Source: Methylobacterium aquaticum
GTDB taxonomy: Bacteria > Pseudomonadota > Alphaproteobacteria > Rhizobiales > Beijerinckiaceae
Direction of reading: 5' to 3'
NCBI RefSeq assembly: GCF_016804325.1
Contig: NZ_CP043627.1
Coordinates: forward strand, 3,609,001-3,673,000
Length of the DNA stretch: 64,000 nucleotides
Both the position numbers and the translations under genes were made by a program. Shown in pieces: positions 51,489 through 59,578 of the stretch (within the stretch, counting starts at the first letter, position 1; each line of letters starts with the position of its first letter). The notes under the pieces are model-generated. The model was not told where the DNA came from. It made no database searches and worked only from the letters and a program-made list of their open reading frames with translations.

Positions 51489-52375
51489 TCACGCCCGCCG
51501 CAAGACGCGCGCGAGGAGCGAACGCTTCGATTTCGCCGCAGCTTGCATCGTCACCTTGATCTCCTCAGCGGTGAGCTGCGCCCGGACTTGCTCGACGACC
51601 GGGCCATGCAGCAGGGCCGGCGCACAGGCCAGTTCCAGGTTCATGGCCACGGCAGCGAAGTCCGGATGCAGGGTGACCGGGCCGTCGTGGTTCGCGAAGG
51701 TGCCGCGGTAGCCGCAATCGAGGTAGCTCTCCGCCGGCATCCCGTCGGCGACCAGGACGTCGTGCACTGGCAGCTCGACGTGGTGATAGACGACCTCCGC
51801 CCAATCGAGCTGCGCCACCGAGGTGCCGTTGATCAGGCTGCCGGCCGGGATCAGCACGTCCTCGACGAACAGCGCGTGGCCGGGCGAGACGACGAGGTCG
51901 CGGTGCGGCAGGCCGGGGCCGAAGGCGTGCGCGGCGACCCGGACCGGCTGGGCCCGCTCGGGCTGCGAATGACGGCGCAGGTCGAGGTGGCGGTGACCGA
52001 CCCACGCGACGGCGACCGTCTCGCCCGAAGCGGTGACGCCGGCATCGCCGGGCCGCAGGGCCTCGACCGGGCGCTCACCCTCCGGCGTCAGGATCATCGT
52101 TCCGGACGCGAAGCAGATGACCGGGCTGGTCGAGCCGGTTCCTCCCTCGGAACCGGTCGCACCCTGGGCACCCGTTGCACCTGCGGCTCCAGTCGCACCC
52201 GGAGCGCCGGTTGCACCTGTCGCGCCCGCAGTGCCGGTGGCTCCAATCTGACCAGTCGCACCAGCTGAGCCTGCGGCACCCATCGCTCCAGTCGGGCCCG
52301 TAGTGCCGGTGGCACCCTGCATACCTGTCGCGCCTTGAGCGCCAGTGGCACCTTGCTGACCCGTCGCTCCAGCCG
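51489..52375 (-). pseudogene. Collagen-like repeat plus Hint-domain protein, 5' end missing
   Basis: The readable part begins with about 27 Gly-X-Y triplets ([12 protein letters not shown] type, DNA 52134-52372), then a Hint_2 domain: [78 protein letters not shown] and [20 protein letters not shown]. Hint domains self-cleave or attach proteins; the collagen-like stalk suggests a surface or secreted protein. Upstream of 52376 the frame is merely antisense to a transporter remnant, so the native N-terminus is lost. The stop is normal. Confidence 0.75.
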
Positions 52376-52736
52376 GATCCTGATCTTCCCGGCGCTGTTC
52401 ACTGCGGGCATGACGCTCCTCGACACGACCGACAGCGTGCTGATGACCGGCGCCTACGGCTGGGCGCTCGCGAACCCGATCCGCAAGCTCTGGTACAACC
52501 TGACCATCACGGCGGCCTCGGCGACGGTCGCGCTGTTCATCGGCGGCCTGGAGGCCCTCGGCCTGATCGGCGACAAGCTCGGGCTCACGGGCGGACTGTG
52601 GCAAGCGGTGAGCACGCTCAACGACAATCTGGGCGAGGCCGGCTTCGCCGTGGTCGGCATCTTCGTCGTGGCGTGGATCGCCTCGGTCATCATCTACCGC
52701 GCCAAAGGGTACGACCGGCTCGAACCCGCTCGGTGA
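52376..52736 (+). pseudogene. NiCoT nickel/cobalt transporter, C-terminal part
   Basis: The frame begins abruptly with [20 protein letters not shown], the family signature of HoxN/NixA permeases. It continues with [46 protein letters not shown] and the final membrane helix to [13 protein letters not shown]. About the first two thirds, including the metal-binding helix, are absent. It lies back-to-back with the 5'-truncated Hint gene, so one rearrangement removed both 5' ends. It precedes the cobalamin riboswitch, but on the same strand and upstream of it, so it is not controlled by it. Confidence 0.82.
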
Positions 52737-52879
52737 GTGCGCTGTTGCGGGATGGTGCTCCTCCCTCGGCTGCTGAGTCGCGCTCTCAGCGTGGAACAGC
52801 CGTGTACTGGCCTCAGGAATATTTCGAAGCGTTGCAGCAAGGCAATTGACCGGGCGCCTCCGCGTCGCTTAGCTGGCCG

Positions 52880-53052
52880 GGACGGTTCCCCTCGGGGATC
52901 AAAAGGGAACGCGGTGAGGGTGATGAGCCCGATGCCGCGGCTGCCCCCGCAACTGTAAGCGGCGAGCCTTCCGCCACCATGTCACTGGGCAGCCTCGCCC
53001 GGGAAGACGGTGAGAGGGCAGCGACCCGCGAGCCAGGAGACCTGCCGTCAGT
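52880..53052 (+). ncRNA. Cobalamin riboswitch (AdoCbl family)
   Basis: The leader contains the class landmarks in order: GACGGTTCCC...GGGAACGCGGTG, the GCCCCCGCAACTGTAAGCGG core, GCCACCATGTCACTGGGCAG, CGGGAAGACGG and the near-invariant B12 box AGCCAGGAGACCTGCC at about 53031-53046. It lies 135 bases before btuB. Binding of cobalamin should shut down btuB and the downstream uptake operon. Confidence 0.93.
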
Positions 53053-53186
53053 CGTGGTCACACGCGAAACGCGCTGGGCGGGGTGTCCTGGCGGGTGTCG
53101 AGGGTCCGCCAATCCTGCGTGGAGGCGGTGACCCGAGGCCTCGTTCGCGGTGACGTGCCACTGCCGTTGCCCGAGGCTTATCTCCC

Positions 53187-55154
53187 GTGCCCCATTCCCT
53201 TCAACGCGCTCGCCTGAGCGTGCTGGCGCTCTCCTGCGCCGGTCCGGCCCTGCTTGCCGCGCCTGCAGCCCACGCCCAGCAAGTCGCCGCCCCATTCGCG
53301 GACGTGTCACAAGGCGGCGAGGCCGTCATCCCGCTCGCCGAGATCTCGGTGTCGGCCACCGGCGTGCCCACGCCGGTCACACAGACCGGGTCGAGCGTCA
53401 CCGTACTCACCTCCGACCTGCTCCAGGCCCAGCAAGTTCGCACCGCGCCGGACGCTCTCCGGCAAGTGCCGGGCCTCAACGTCGTCCAAACCGGCGGCGC
53501 GGGCGGCCAAACCTCGGTGTTCATCCGCGGTACCAACTCCAACCACGTCAAGGTCCTGATCGACGGCATCGACGTCAACGACCCCTCGACGCCGAACCGC
53601 TCCTTCGACTTCAGCCAGCTTCAAACCGAGCATCTCTCCCGCCTGGAGGTGCTGCGCGGCCCCCAGAGCGGCCTCTACGGGGCCGACGCCATCGGCGGCG
53701 TCATCTCGTTCGTGACGAAGCGCGGCGAGGGTCCGGCCCGGGCCACTGCCTTCGTCGAGGGCGGCTCCTACGGCACCGCCAACCAGGGCGGCCGCATCTC
53801 CGGCTCCGAGGGCATCTTCGATTATTCGTTCTCCGTGCAGCACCTGCGCCAGGCCGCGCTGCCAGTGACACCGTTCGAGCTCCTGCCGGTCGGCGTGCCG
53901 CTGCGCACCGCCTTCACCGACATCAAGACGGTTTCGACCAAGCTCGGCGCGCAGCTCACCGATACCTTTCGCCTAAACTACGTGCTGCGCTTCTCCGACA
54001 GCGCCTATCTCGACCAAGCCGATGGCGGCTTTCCCTACCGGCCGACGCCCTACCGCAACCTCAACGACCAGCAGCAGCTCCTGATGCGCGGCGAGGCCGA
54101 GTGGACGCCGCTGCCCGGCTTCCACAACGTCTTCGGGGCCAACTACTCCAAGTTCGACCGCCTGTTCGCCGGCCCACTCGACCCGCTCGCGCCACCGACG
54201 CCCTCGACCTATCTCGGCGAACGCACCCGCTTCGACTATCGTGGCGATGTCCAGCTCGCCCCCGGCCACCTGCTGCTCTTCGGTGCCCAGCGCGAGGACG
54301 AGCGTTTCCAGGCCACCGGCATCGACAAGTCGAACGGCAACACCGGCGGCTTCACCGAGCTTCAATCGGCGATCACCGACCGCGCCTTCCTGGTCGCCAA
54401 CATCCGTCACGACGAGAACGACCAGTTCGGCGGGGCGACCACGTTCCGGATCGCACCGAGCTACATCCTGCCCTATACGGAGACACGCCTGAAGGGCAGC
54501 GTCGGCACCGGCTTCAAGCCGCCGACCCTCAGCCAGCTCTACCAGGACTACCCGGGCTTCCGGTTCTTCGGGAATCCGGCCTTGCGGCCCGAGGAGAGCT
54601 TCGGCTTCGACGGCGGCTTCGAGCAGCCCCTCGGCGATCGGGTGCTCGTCGGAGCGACCTACTTCGAGACCGACTTCCGCAACCTGATCCAGACCGCGTA
54701 CTTCCCGACCTTCGGGACCAACGTCAATGTCGGCCGCGCAGTGGCCTACGGGGCGGAGAGCTTCGTCTCGGTCAAGCTGACCGACACCTTGAGCGGCCGG
54801 GTCGACTACACCAACACCGTCACCAAGGACGAAATCGCCCACCAGGAATTGCTGCGCCGGCCCCGTCACAAGGTCAGTGCCACCGCGATCTGGAACCCGT
54901 TGCCACAGCTCACGCTCACCGGCACCCTGGTGGCGATCGGGTCGTTCGTCGACGGAAACCGCGACTTCTCGGTGCCCCGGCTCAAGAACCCGGGCTTCAC
55001 CCTGGTCAACCTCTCGGCGAACTACGCCTACTCGGAGAACCTGACGCTGTTTGCCCGCATCGATAACCTGTTCGACCAACGCTACCAGAACCCAACCGGC
55101 TTTCTCGGGGCTGGCCTCGCCGTCTACGGCGGCGTGCGCGTATCCTCGTTCTGA
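53187..55154 (+). CDS. btuB: TonB-dependent cobalamin receptor BtuB
   Basis: This is a 655-residue outer-membrane receptor starting at a GTG with a Sec signal (LSVLALSCAGPALLAAPAAH). EISVSATG is a plausible TonB box; the plug carries LLQAQQVRTAPDALRQVPGL, FIRGTNSNHVKVLIDGIDV and RLEVLRGPQSGLYGADAIGG. A 22-strand barrel follows, ending in the aromatic-rich tail YGGVRVSSF. The length and riboswitch context support corrinoid uptake. Confidence 0.93.
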   Translation: MPHSLQRARLSVLALSCAGPALLAAPAAHAQQVAAPFADVSQGGEAVIPLAEISVSATGVPTPVTQTGSSVTVLTSDLLQAQQVRTAPDALRQVPGLNVVQTGGAGGQTSVFIRGTNSNHVKVLIDGIDVNDPSTPNRSFDFSQLQTEHLSRLEVLRGPQSGLYGADAIGGVISFVTKRGEGPARATAFVEGGSYGTANQGGRISGSEGIFDYSFSVQHLRQAALPVTPFELLPVGVPLRTAFTDIKTVSTKLGAQLTDTFRLNYVLRFSDSAYLDQADGGFPYRPTPYRNLNDQQQLLMRGEAEWTPLPGFHNVFGANYSKFDRLFAGPLDPLAPPTPSTYLGERTRFDYRGDVQLAPGHLLLFGAQREDERFQATGIDKSNGNTGGFTELQSAITDRAFLVANIRHDENDQFGGATTFRIAPSYILPYTETRLKGSVGTGFKPPTLSQLYQDYPGFRFFGNPALRPEESFGFDGGFEQPLGDRVLVGATYFETDFRNLIQTAYFPTFGTNVNVGRAVAYGAESFVSVKLTDTLSGRVDYTNTVTKDEIAHQELLRRPRHKVSATAIWNPLPQLTLTGTLVAIGSFVDGNRDFSVPRLKNPGFTLVNLSANYAYSENLTLFARIDNLFDQRYQNPTGFLGAGLAVYGGVRVSSF

Positions 55155-55159
55155 GAAGG

Positions 55160-56047
55160 ATGAGGATGCGGGCCTTGATCCTTGTCGGGGTCGCAGGCGG
55201 TCTGGCGGCGTGCATGGTCGCTTCATTGGCCGCCAGTCCGGTGCCGGCGCGGGAGAACCCTGCCGCGCCGGGCCGGCCGTCGCGGATCGTCTCGCTGAAC
55301 CTGTGCGCGGACGAGCTCGTGCTGAGGCTGGCCGACCGCGGGCAGGTCGCGGCGGTGACCTACCTCGCCGGCGATCCGCGCGGCTCGACCGTGGCGGCGC
55401 AAGCCGCCGGCGTGCCGGTCACCAGGGGGCTCGCGGAGGAGATCGTGGCCTTGAAGCCCGACCTCGTCATCGCTGGAGCCTTCACCACTCGCACCACGGT
55501 CGGGCTCCTCAAGCGGATCGGCTTCCCGCCGCTCGAACTCGGCGTACCGGCCAATTTCGACGGCGTACGTGCCCAGATCCGCCAGGTCGCGGCGGCCGTC
55601 GGCCATCCGGAGCGCGGGGAAGCGATGGCGGCGGAGCTCGACGCCACCCTCGCGCGCGTCGTGCCGGCCTCCCGGCTTTTGCGCGTCCTGGTCCTGCGCC
55701 CGAACGCCTTCACGGTCTCGCCCGGCAGCCTCGGCGACGCGATCATCCGGGCGGCCGGCCTCGTCAACGTCGCCGCGCAGATCGGCCGCGACCGCACCGG
55801 CTCGGTGCCGCTCGAGGCGGCTGCCCTGGCTGATGCCGACCTCGTCGTCGTCGACGCCAGTGAGACGGGCACGCCGTCCCTCGCCGACGCCCTGCTGCAC
55901 CACCCGATCCTCGAGCGGCTGCGCGCGCAGGGGCGCACGGTTCCGATCCCCAACCGCCTCTGGACCTGTCCCGGTCCGCAGGTCGCCGAGGTCGTGGCCC
56001 GGCTTGCAGCCGCAGCGAGAGCGCGCACCCCGATGAAGACCCCATGA
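55160..56047 (+). CDS. btuF: Cobalamin ABC transporter binding protein BtuF-like
   Basis: This is a 295-residue periplasmic protein of the class III binding-protein family. The signal sequence MRMRALILVGVAGGLAACMV could be a lipoprotein or Sec type. The core reads RIVSLNLCADELVLRLADRG, EEIVALKPDLVIAGAFTTRT and ADADLVVVDAS. It starts six bases after btuB and overlaps btuC by four (ATGA). It delivers corrinoid from BtuB to BtuCD. Confidence 0.9.
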   Translation: MRMRALILVGVAGGLAACMVASLAASPVPARENPAAPGRPSRIVSLNLCADELVLRLADRGQVAAVTYLAGDPRGSTVAAQAAGVPVTRGLAEEIVALKPDLVIAGAFTTRTTVGLLKRIGFPPLELGVPANFDGVRAQIRQVAAAVGHPERGEAMAAELDATLARVVPASRLLRVLVLRPNAFTVSPGSLGDAIIRAAGLVNVAAQIGRDRTGSVPLEAAALADADLVVVDASETGTPSLADALLHHPILERLRAQGRTVPIPNRLWTCPGPQVAEVVARLAAAARARTPMKTP

Positions 56048-57069
56048 ACGCTCCGATGTCCTTCGTGACACGAACGCCGCCGCAGGCCGGCAGCCGACGC
56101 CTCGTCGCGGGGTTGGCCCTCCTGGTGGCGATCCTGATCGTCACCTCTGTCGCGGTCGGCTACGCCGTTCTCGATCTCCCGGCAGCCCTCGGCGACTGGC
56201 TCGCAGGCCGCTCCACCCTCCCGGCCCTGGTCCTGATGGAGCTGCGCCTGCCCCGTGCGCTCCTCGGTGCGCTCGTCGGCTTCAGCCTCGGCCTGACCGG
56301 GGCGGTGATGCAGGGCTACCTGCGCAATCCGCTCGCCGACCCGGGCATCCTCGGCATCTCGTCGGCTGCCGCGCTCGGGGCGGTGGTGGTGTTCTACGGC
56401 GGGCTCGCCGGCAGCCTGTCGCTCGCCCTGCCGCTCGGCGGCATCGCCGGCGCGGCCCTCGCGGCGCTCGGCATCAACCTGCTCGCCGCCCGCGGCACCG
56501 GCACGCTCGGGCTGATTCTCGCCGGTGTCGGTCTGTCCAGCCTGGCGGGCGCGCTGACGGCGCTCGCCCTCAACCTCGCGCCCAATCCCTACGCCGCTCT
56601 GGAGATCGTGTTCTGGCTAATGGGCTCGCTCGCCGACCGCAGCATGGATCACGTCTGGCTCTGCCTGCCGCTGATGATCCTGGGCTGGATCCTGATGCTC
56701 TCGACCGCACGCGCCCTCGATGCCCTGGCGCTCGGCGAGGACACGGCCGCAAGCCTCGGCTTCGACCTCGCCTCGGTCCGCATCCGCATCGTCACTGGGG
56801 CGGCTTTGGCGGTGGGCAGCGGCGTCGCGGTGAGCGGAGCAATCGGCTTCGTCGGCCTCGTCGTTCCCCACCTCGTGCGGCCGCTGGTCGGGGCCCGGCC
56901 AGGCGCGAGCTTGTGGCCGAGCGGGCTCCTCGGAGCGGCCCTGGTGCTGGGCGCCGACCTTGCCGTGCGCCTGCTACCGACGCGGCCCGAATTGAAGCTC
57001 GGCGTGGTGACGGCGCTGGTCGGCGCGCCGTTCCTGATCGCTCTGCTGTTCCGGCGGGGGCGGGTCTGA
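56044..57069 (+). CDS. btuC: Cobalamin ABC transporter permease BtuC
   Basis: This is a 341-residue FecCD-family permease with about ten membrane helices. Motifs include LRLPRALLGALVGFSLGLTG, VMQGYLRNPLADPGILGI and AIGFVGLVVPHLVRPLVGAR. It is complete, in contrast to the related permease at the right end. Its stop overlaps the ATG of btuD. Confidence 0.94.
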   Translation: MNAPMSFVTRTPPQAGSRRLVAGLALLVAILIVTSVAVGYAVLDLPAALGDWLAGRSTLPALVLMELRLPRALLGALVGFSLGLTGAVMQGYLRNPLADPGILGISSAAALGAVVVFYGGLAGSLSLALPLGGIAGAALAALGINLLAARGTGTLGLILAGVGLSSLAGALTALALNLAPNPYAALEIVFWLMGSLADRSMDHVWLCLPLMILGWILMLSTARALDALALGEDTAASLGFDLASVRIRIVTGAALAVGSGVAVSGAIGFVGLVVPHLVRPLVGARPGASLWPSGLLGAALVLGADLAVRLLPTRPELKLGVVTALVGAPFLIALLFRRGRV

Positions 57070-57890
57070 TGCGGCTCGCCGCCGAAGAGCTCCGGGTCCG
57101 GCTCCAGGACCGGCCCATCCTCAATAGCGTCTCGGTGTCGGTCGATGTCGGTGAGTTCGTCGGCCTCGTCGGCCCGAACGGCGCGGGCAAGACCACCCTC
57201 CTGCGCACGCTCGCCGGCCTCGTGCCGCCCTCCTCAGGCCGCGTCCTCCTCGACGGCCGGGCTCTGTTCGCGATCTCCCGGGACGAGCGGGCGCGTCGCC
57301 TCGCCGTCCTGGTCCAGTCGGCCAGGATCGGCTGGCCGATGCGGGTCTCCGAGGTCGTCGCCCTCGGACGTCTGCCGCACCGGCGCGCCTTCACGAGGCC
57401 GAGCGAGGCCGATCACGCGGCGGTCGCCCGTGCGATGGCGCGGGCCGATGTCGCTCACCTCAGCGAGCGGGCGGAGCCGAGCCTGTCTTCGGGCGAGCGG
57501 ATGCGGGTGCTGCTCGCGCGCGCGCTTGCGGTCGAGGCCGAAATCCTCCTCGCCGACGAGCCGATCACCGCCCTCGACCCGGCCCACCAGCTCGACGCGA
57601 TGAGCCTCCTGCGCGGGATCAGCCGCGCCGGGACCGGAATCGTCGCCGTCCTGCACGACCTCACCCTGGCCGCCCGCTTCTGCGACCGGCTCGTCGTACT
57701 GAGCGAGGGCCGGATCGTCGCCGACGCGAAGCCCGCCCTCGCCCTGACCGATCCGCTGCTGCGGACCGCCTTCGGCATCACGGTCCTGCGTGGCACCGAC
57801 GCCGACGGCACATCCTACATCCTGCCCTGGCATCGCTCAGGGCGCCCCCGGGAGGACGACCATGACCCAGCCGGCCAAGACCACTCCTGA
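57069..57890 (+). CDS. btuD: Cobalamin ABC transporter ATPase BtuD
   Basis: This is a 273-residue ATPase with Walker A GPNGAGKT (35-42), a degenerate signature SLSSGERMRVLLARAL, Walker B ILLADEPITALD and switch histidine VLHDLT. The C-terminal tail extends 28 bases into the next gene, unusual for an otherwise compact operon; the last dozen residues (RSGRPREDDHDPAG) are probably non-functional read-through. Confidence 0.93.
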   Translation: MRLAAEELRVRLQDRPILNSVSVSVDVGEFVGLVGPNGAGKTTLLRTLAGLVPPSSGRVLLDGRALFAISRDERARRLAVLVQSARIGWPMRVSEVVALGRLPHRRAFTRPSEADHAAVARAMARADVAHLSERAEPSLSSGERMRVLLARALAVEAEILLADEPITALDPAHQLDAMSLLRGISRAGTGIVAVLHDLTLAARFCDRLVVLSEGRIVADAKPALALTDPLLRTAFGITVLRGTDADGTSYILPWHRSGRPREDDHDPAGQDHS

Positions 57891-58854
57891 GCGTGGGACC
57901 GCCCCTGACCGAGCCGCCGTCGAGGCGCTACTGCAGGATTCGATGCGCGATCCTGGCACAGCCTGGAGCCTCGGCAGCTTTGGGGCGATCGCGGAGTTCA
58001 TGCGCGACCTCGACGAGCCCGTCTCCGCGCTGCCCGACGATCGCATCGGGATGGCCACGGCTCGCGGTGCCATCGCCTTGAGGCCTCACCCCGACCTGCG
58101 TCCGGTCGCCTACGAGACGGCGGTCGCCTCGGGCTGGAACCACGCCGTGGCGCTCTGCCTGCCTGAAGAGGCTTGCGCCATGAACCGGCGCACCGTGGTG
58201 ACGGAACTCGGTCCCGATCACGAAGCGGCCCGGTCTGAAGACCGCGACGGCGTGCTGTTCGACCTCGGCCTCGATCTCCTCGCCGTCGACGCCTGCGTGC
58301 GCAGCCGCGATGCGGACACCATCGCCTGCCTGCGGGCGGGGGCCGGGCAGCCCCTGTTCACGCCCGGCAACCCGATCGGGCCGCGCCTCGTCGCCATGAG
58401 TCCGCATCGGGTCTTCCTGGCACGCTTCGGCCGTATCGAGGTCTACGCCCCGATCCCGCCCTCCGGCGGCACCAGCCCGGAGGGACCGCACACCCATGTC
58501 CTACCGAAGCTCCTGCGGAGCGGACGCACCCACGCCGCGACGACCCCGATCCCCGCCGGCCTCGTGCCCTGCGCCGCCCTGCACCCGGCCCATCCCTACA
58601 AGGACATGCAGGGGCAGCGCATCGCCTTCGATCCCGAGCGCCTGGCTGCGTTTCAAGTGCTGCTGCAGCTCTGGGGCGATCCGGCACTGGTCGCCGTCAA
58701 GCACGGGGCCGAGGATCACGGCGGCGCGGTATCGAGCCGGCACGCGCAAGGAGCCCGGCGGGTGGCCGAGGCGCAAAGCCGCTACCTGCGTGGGGAGACC
58801 GTCGAGGCCGGTCCCGGCGACGAGGAGGACGAGGCCGCCGACATCCACGCCTGA
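57862..58854 (+). CDS. Conserved protein of unknown function in the btu operon
   Basis: This is a 330-residue protein that I cannot assign to a characterised family; it may correspond to the DUF6925 group. It has no signal peptide or membrane segment. Notable features are SWNHAVALCLPEEACAMNRR, a His-containing segment SPEGPHTHVLPKLLRSGRTH with HPAHPYKD that could bind metal, and an acidic tail GDEEDEAADIHA. It overlaps the end of btuD and lies two bases before the kinase gene, so it is part of the riboswitch-controlled operon. A role in cytoplasmic corrinoid handling is an inference from context. Confidence 0.75.
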   Translation: MTQPAKTTPERGTAPDRAAVEALLQDSMRDPGTAWSLGSFGAIAEFMRDLDEPVSALPDDRIGMATARGAIALRPHPDLRPVAYETAVASGWNHAVALCLPEEACAMNRRTVVTELGPDHEAARSEDRDGVLFDLGLDLLAVDACVRSRDADTIACLRAGAGQPLFTPGNPIGPRLVAMSPHRVFLARFGRIEVYAPIPPSGGTSPEGPHTHVLPKLLRSGRTHAATTPIPAGLVPCAALHPAHPYKDMQGQRIAFDPERLAAFQVLLQLWGDPALVAVKHGAEDHGGAVSSRHAQGARRVAEAQSRYLRGETVEAGPGDEEDEAADIHA

Positions 58855-58856
58855 CC

Positions 58857-59396
58857 ATGTCCCCGATCGTCGAGGGCGGGCGAATGCCCCGCCAGCGGGT
58901 CGTCGGCCTGATCGGTTGTCCTGGGGCGGGCAAGACGACCTACGCGCGCCGGTTCGATCCGCGCGAGGGTTGGGTTCACCTCACCCTCGACGACCTGCGG
59001 CAGGCGCTCTGGCCGCCCGACCGCCAGATGTACTGGGAGGTCCGGCGCGGTGGCTACGACGGCGAGGCGCAAGCCCTGTTGCACCGGATGAAGGAGGCGG
59101 CGCTGAAAGCCGCCCTCGTGCAGGGCTTCAGCGTGGTGATGGCCGACACCCACCTGACGCGCGAGGTGTTCGTACGCGAGCTCGCCATCGTCGAGGCGCA
59201 CGGCCTCGCCGTCGAGTGGAAGCTGTTCGACGTGCCCTGGGAGGTGCTGGTGGCGCGCAACGAGGCGCGGGGCCGGCTCGACCCGGCCCACCGACAGCCG
59301 GAGGCCGTGCTGCAGCTGACTTACGAGGCATTCCGGGCCCCAGATGCCTGGTGGCGGACGCTGCCCCCGGACCGGATCGAGGTCGTCACGACCTGA
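58857..59396 (+). CDS. P-loop kinase (AAA_33/polynucleotide-kinase-like)
   Basis: This is a 179-residue kinase-like P-loop protein. Walker A is GCPGAGKTT (20-28), the second acidic motif is LTLDDLRQALW, a lid region carries VEWKLFDVPWEVLVARNEAR and a basic stretch RGRLDPAHRQP follows. The family includes polynucleotide 5'-kinases, gluconate kinase-like and zeta-toxin-like proteins. As last gene of the btu operon it might phosphorylate a corrinoid precursor or nucleoside, but canonical CobU/CobP motifs are not evident. Confidence 0.78.
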   Translation: MSPIVEGGRMPRQRVVGLIGCPGAGKTTYARRFDPREGWVHLTLDDLRQALWPPDRQMYWEVRRGGYDGEAQALLHRMKEAALKAALVQGFSVVMADTHLTREVFVRELAIVEAHGLAVEWKLFDVPWEVLVARNEARGRLDPAHRQPEAVLQLTYEAFRAPDAWWRTLPPDRIEVVTT

Positions 59397-59578
59397 ACGA
59401 CACCCTTGCTCATCGTCTCGTAAGACGGCGGTTCCGTGCACGAAAACACTAACGTCATCCTCAAGCCGACGCTCCTCTACCGCCTGCGGCTGCTTGCTGG
59501 GACGCTACGGCATTACGGCGCGAGCGCGAGGACGAAGCAGTTGCTGAAGCTAGGTTTGATCGCGGCGACGGGACGCGT

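Noticed and set aside
53973..55226. Minus-strand open frame opposite btuB
   Set aside because: The btuB frame has signal peptide, plug and barrel features and a riboswitch; the antisense frame has none.
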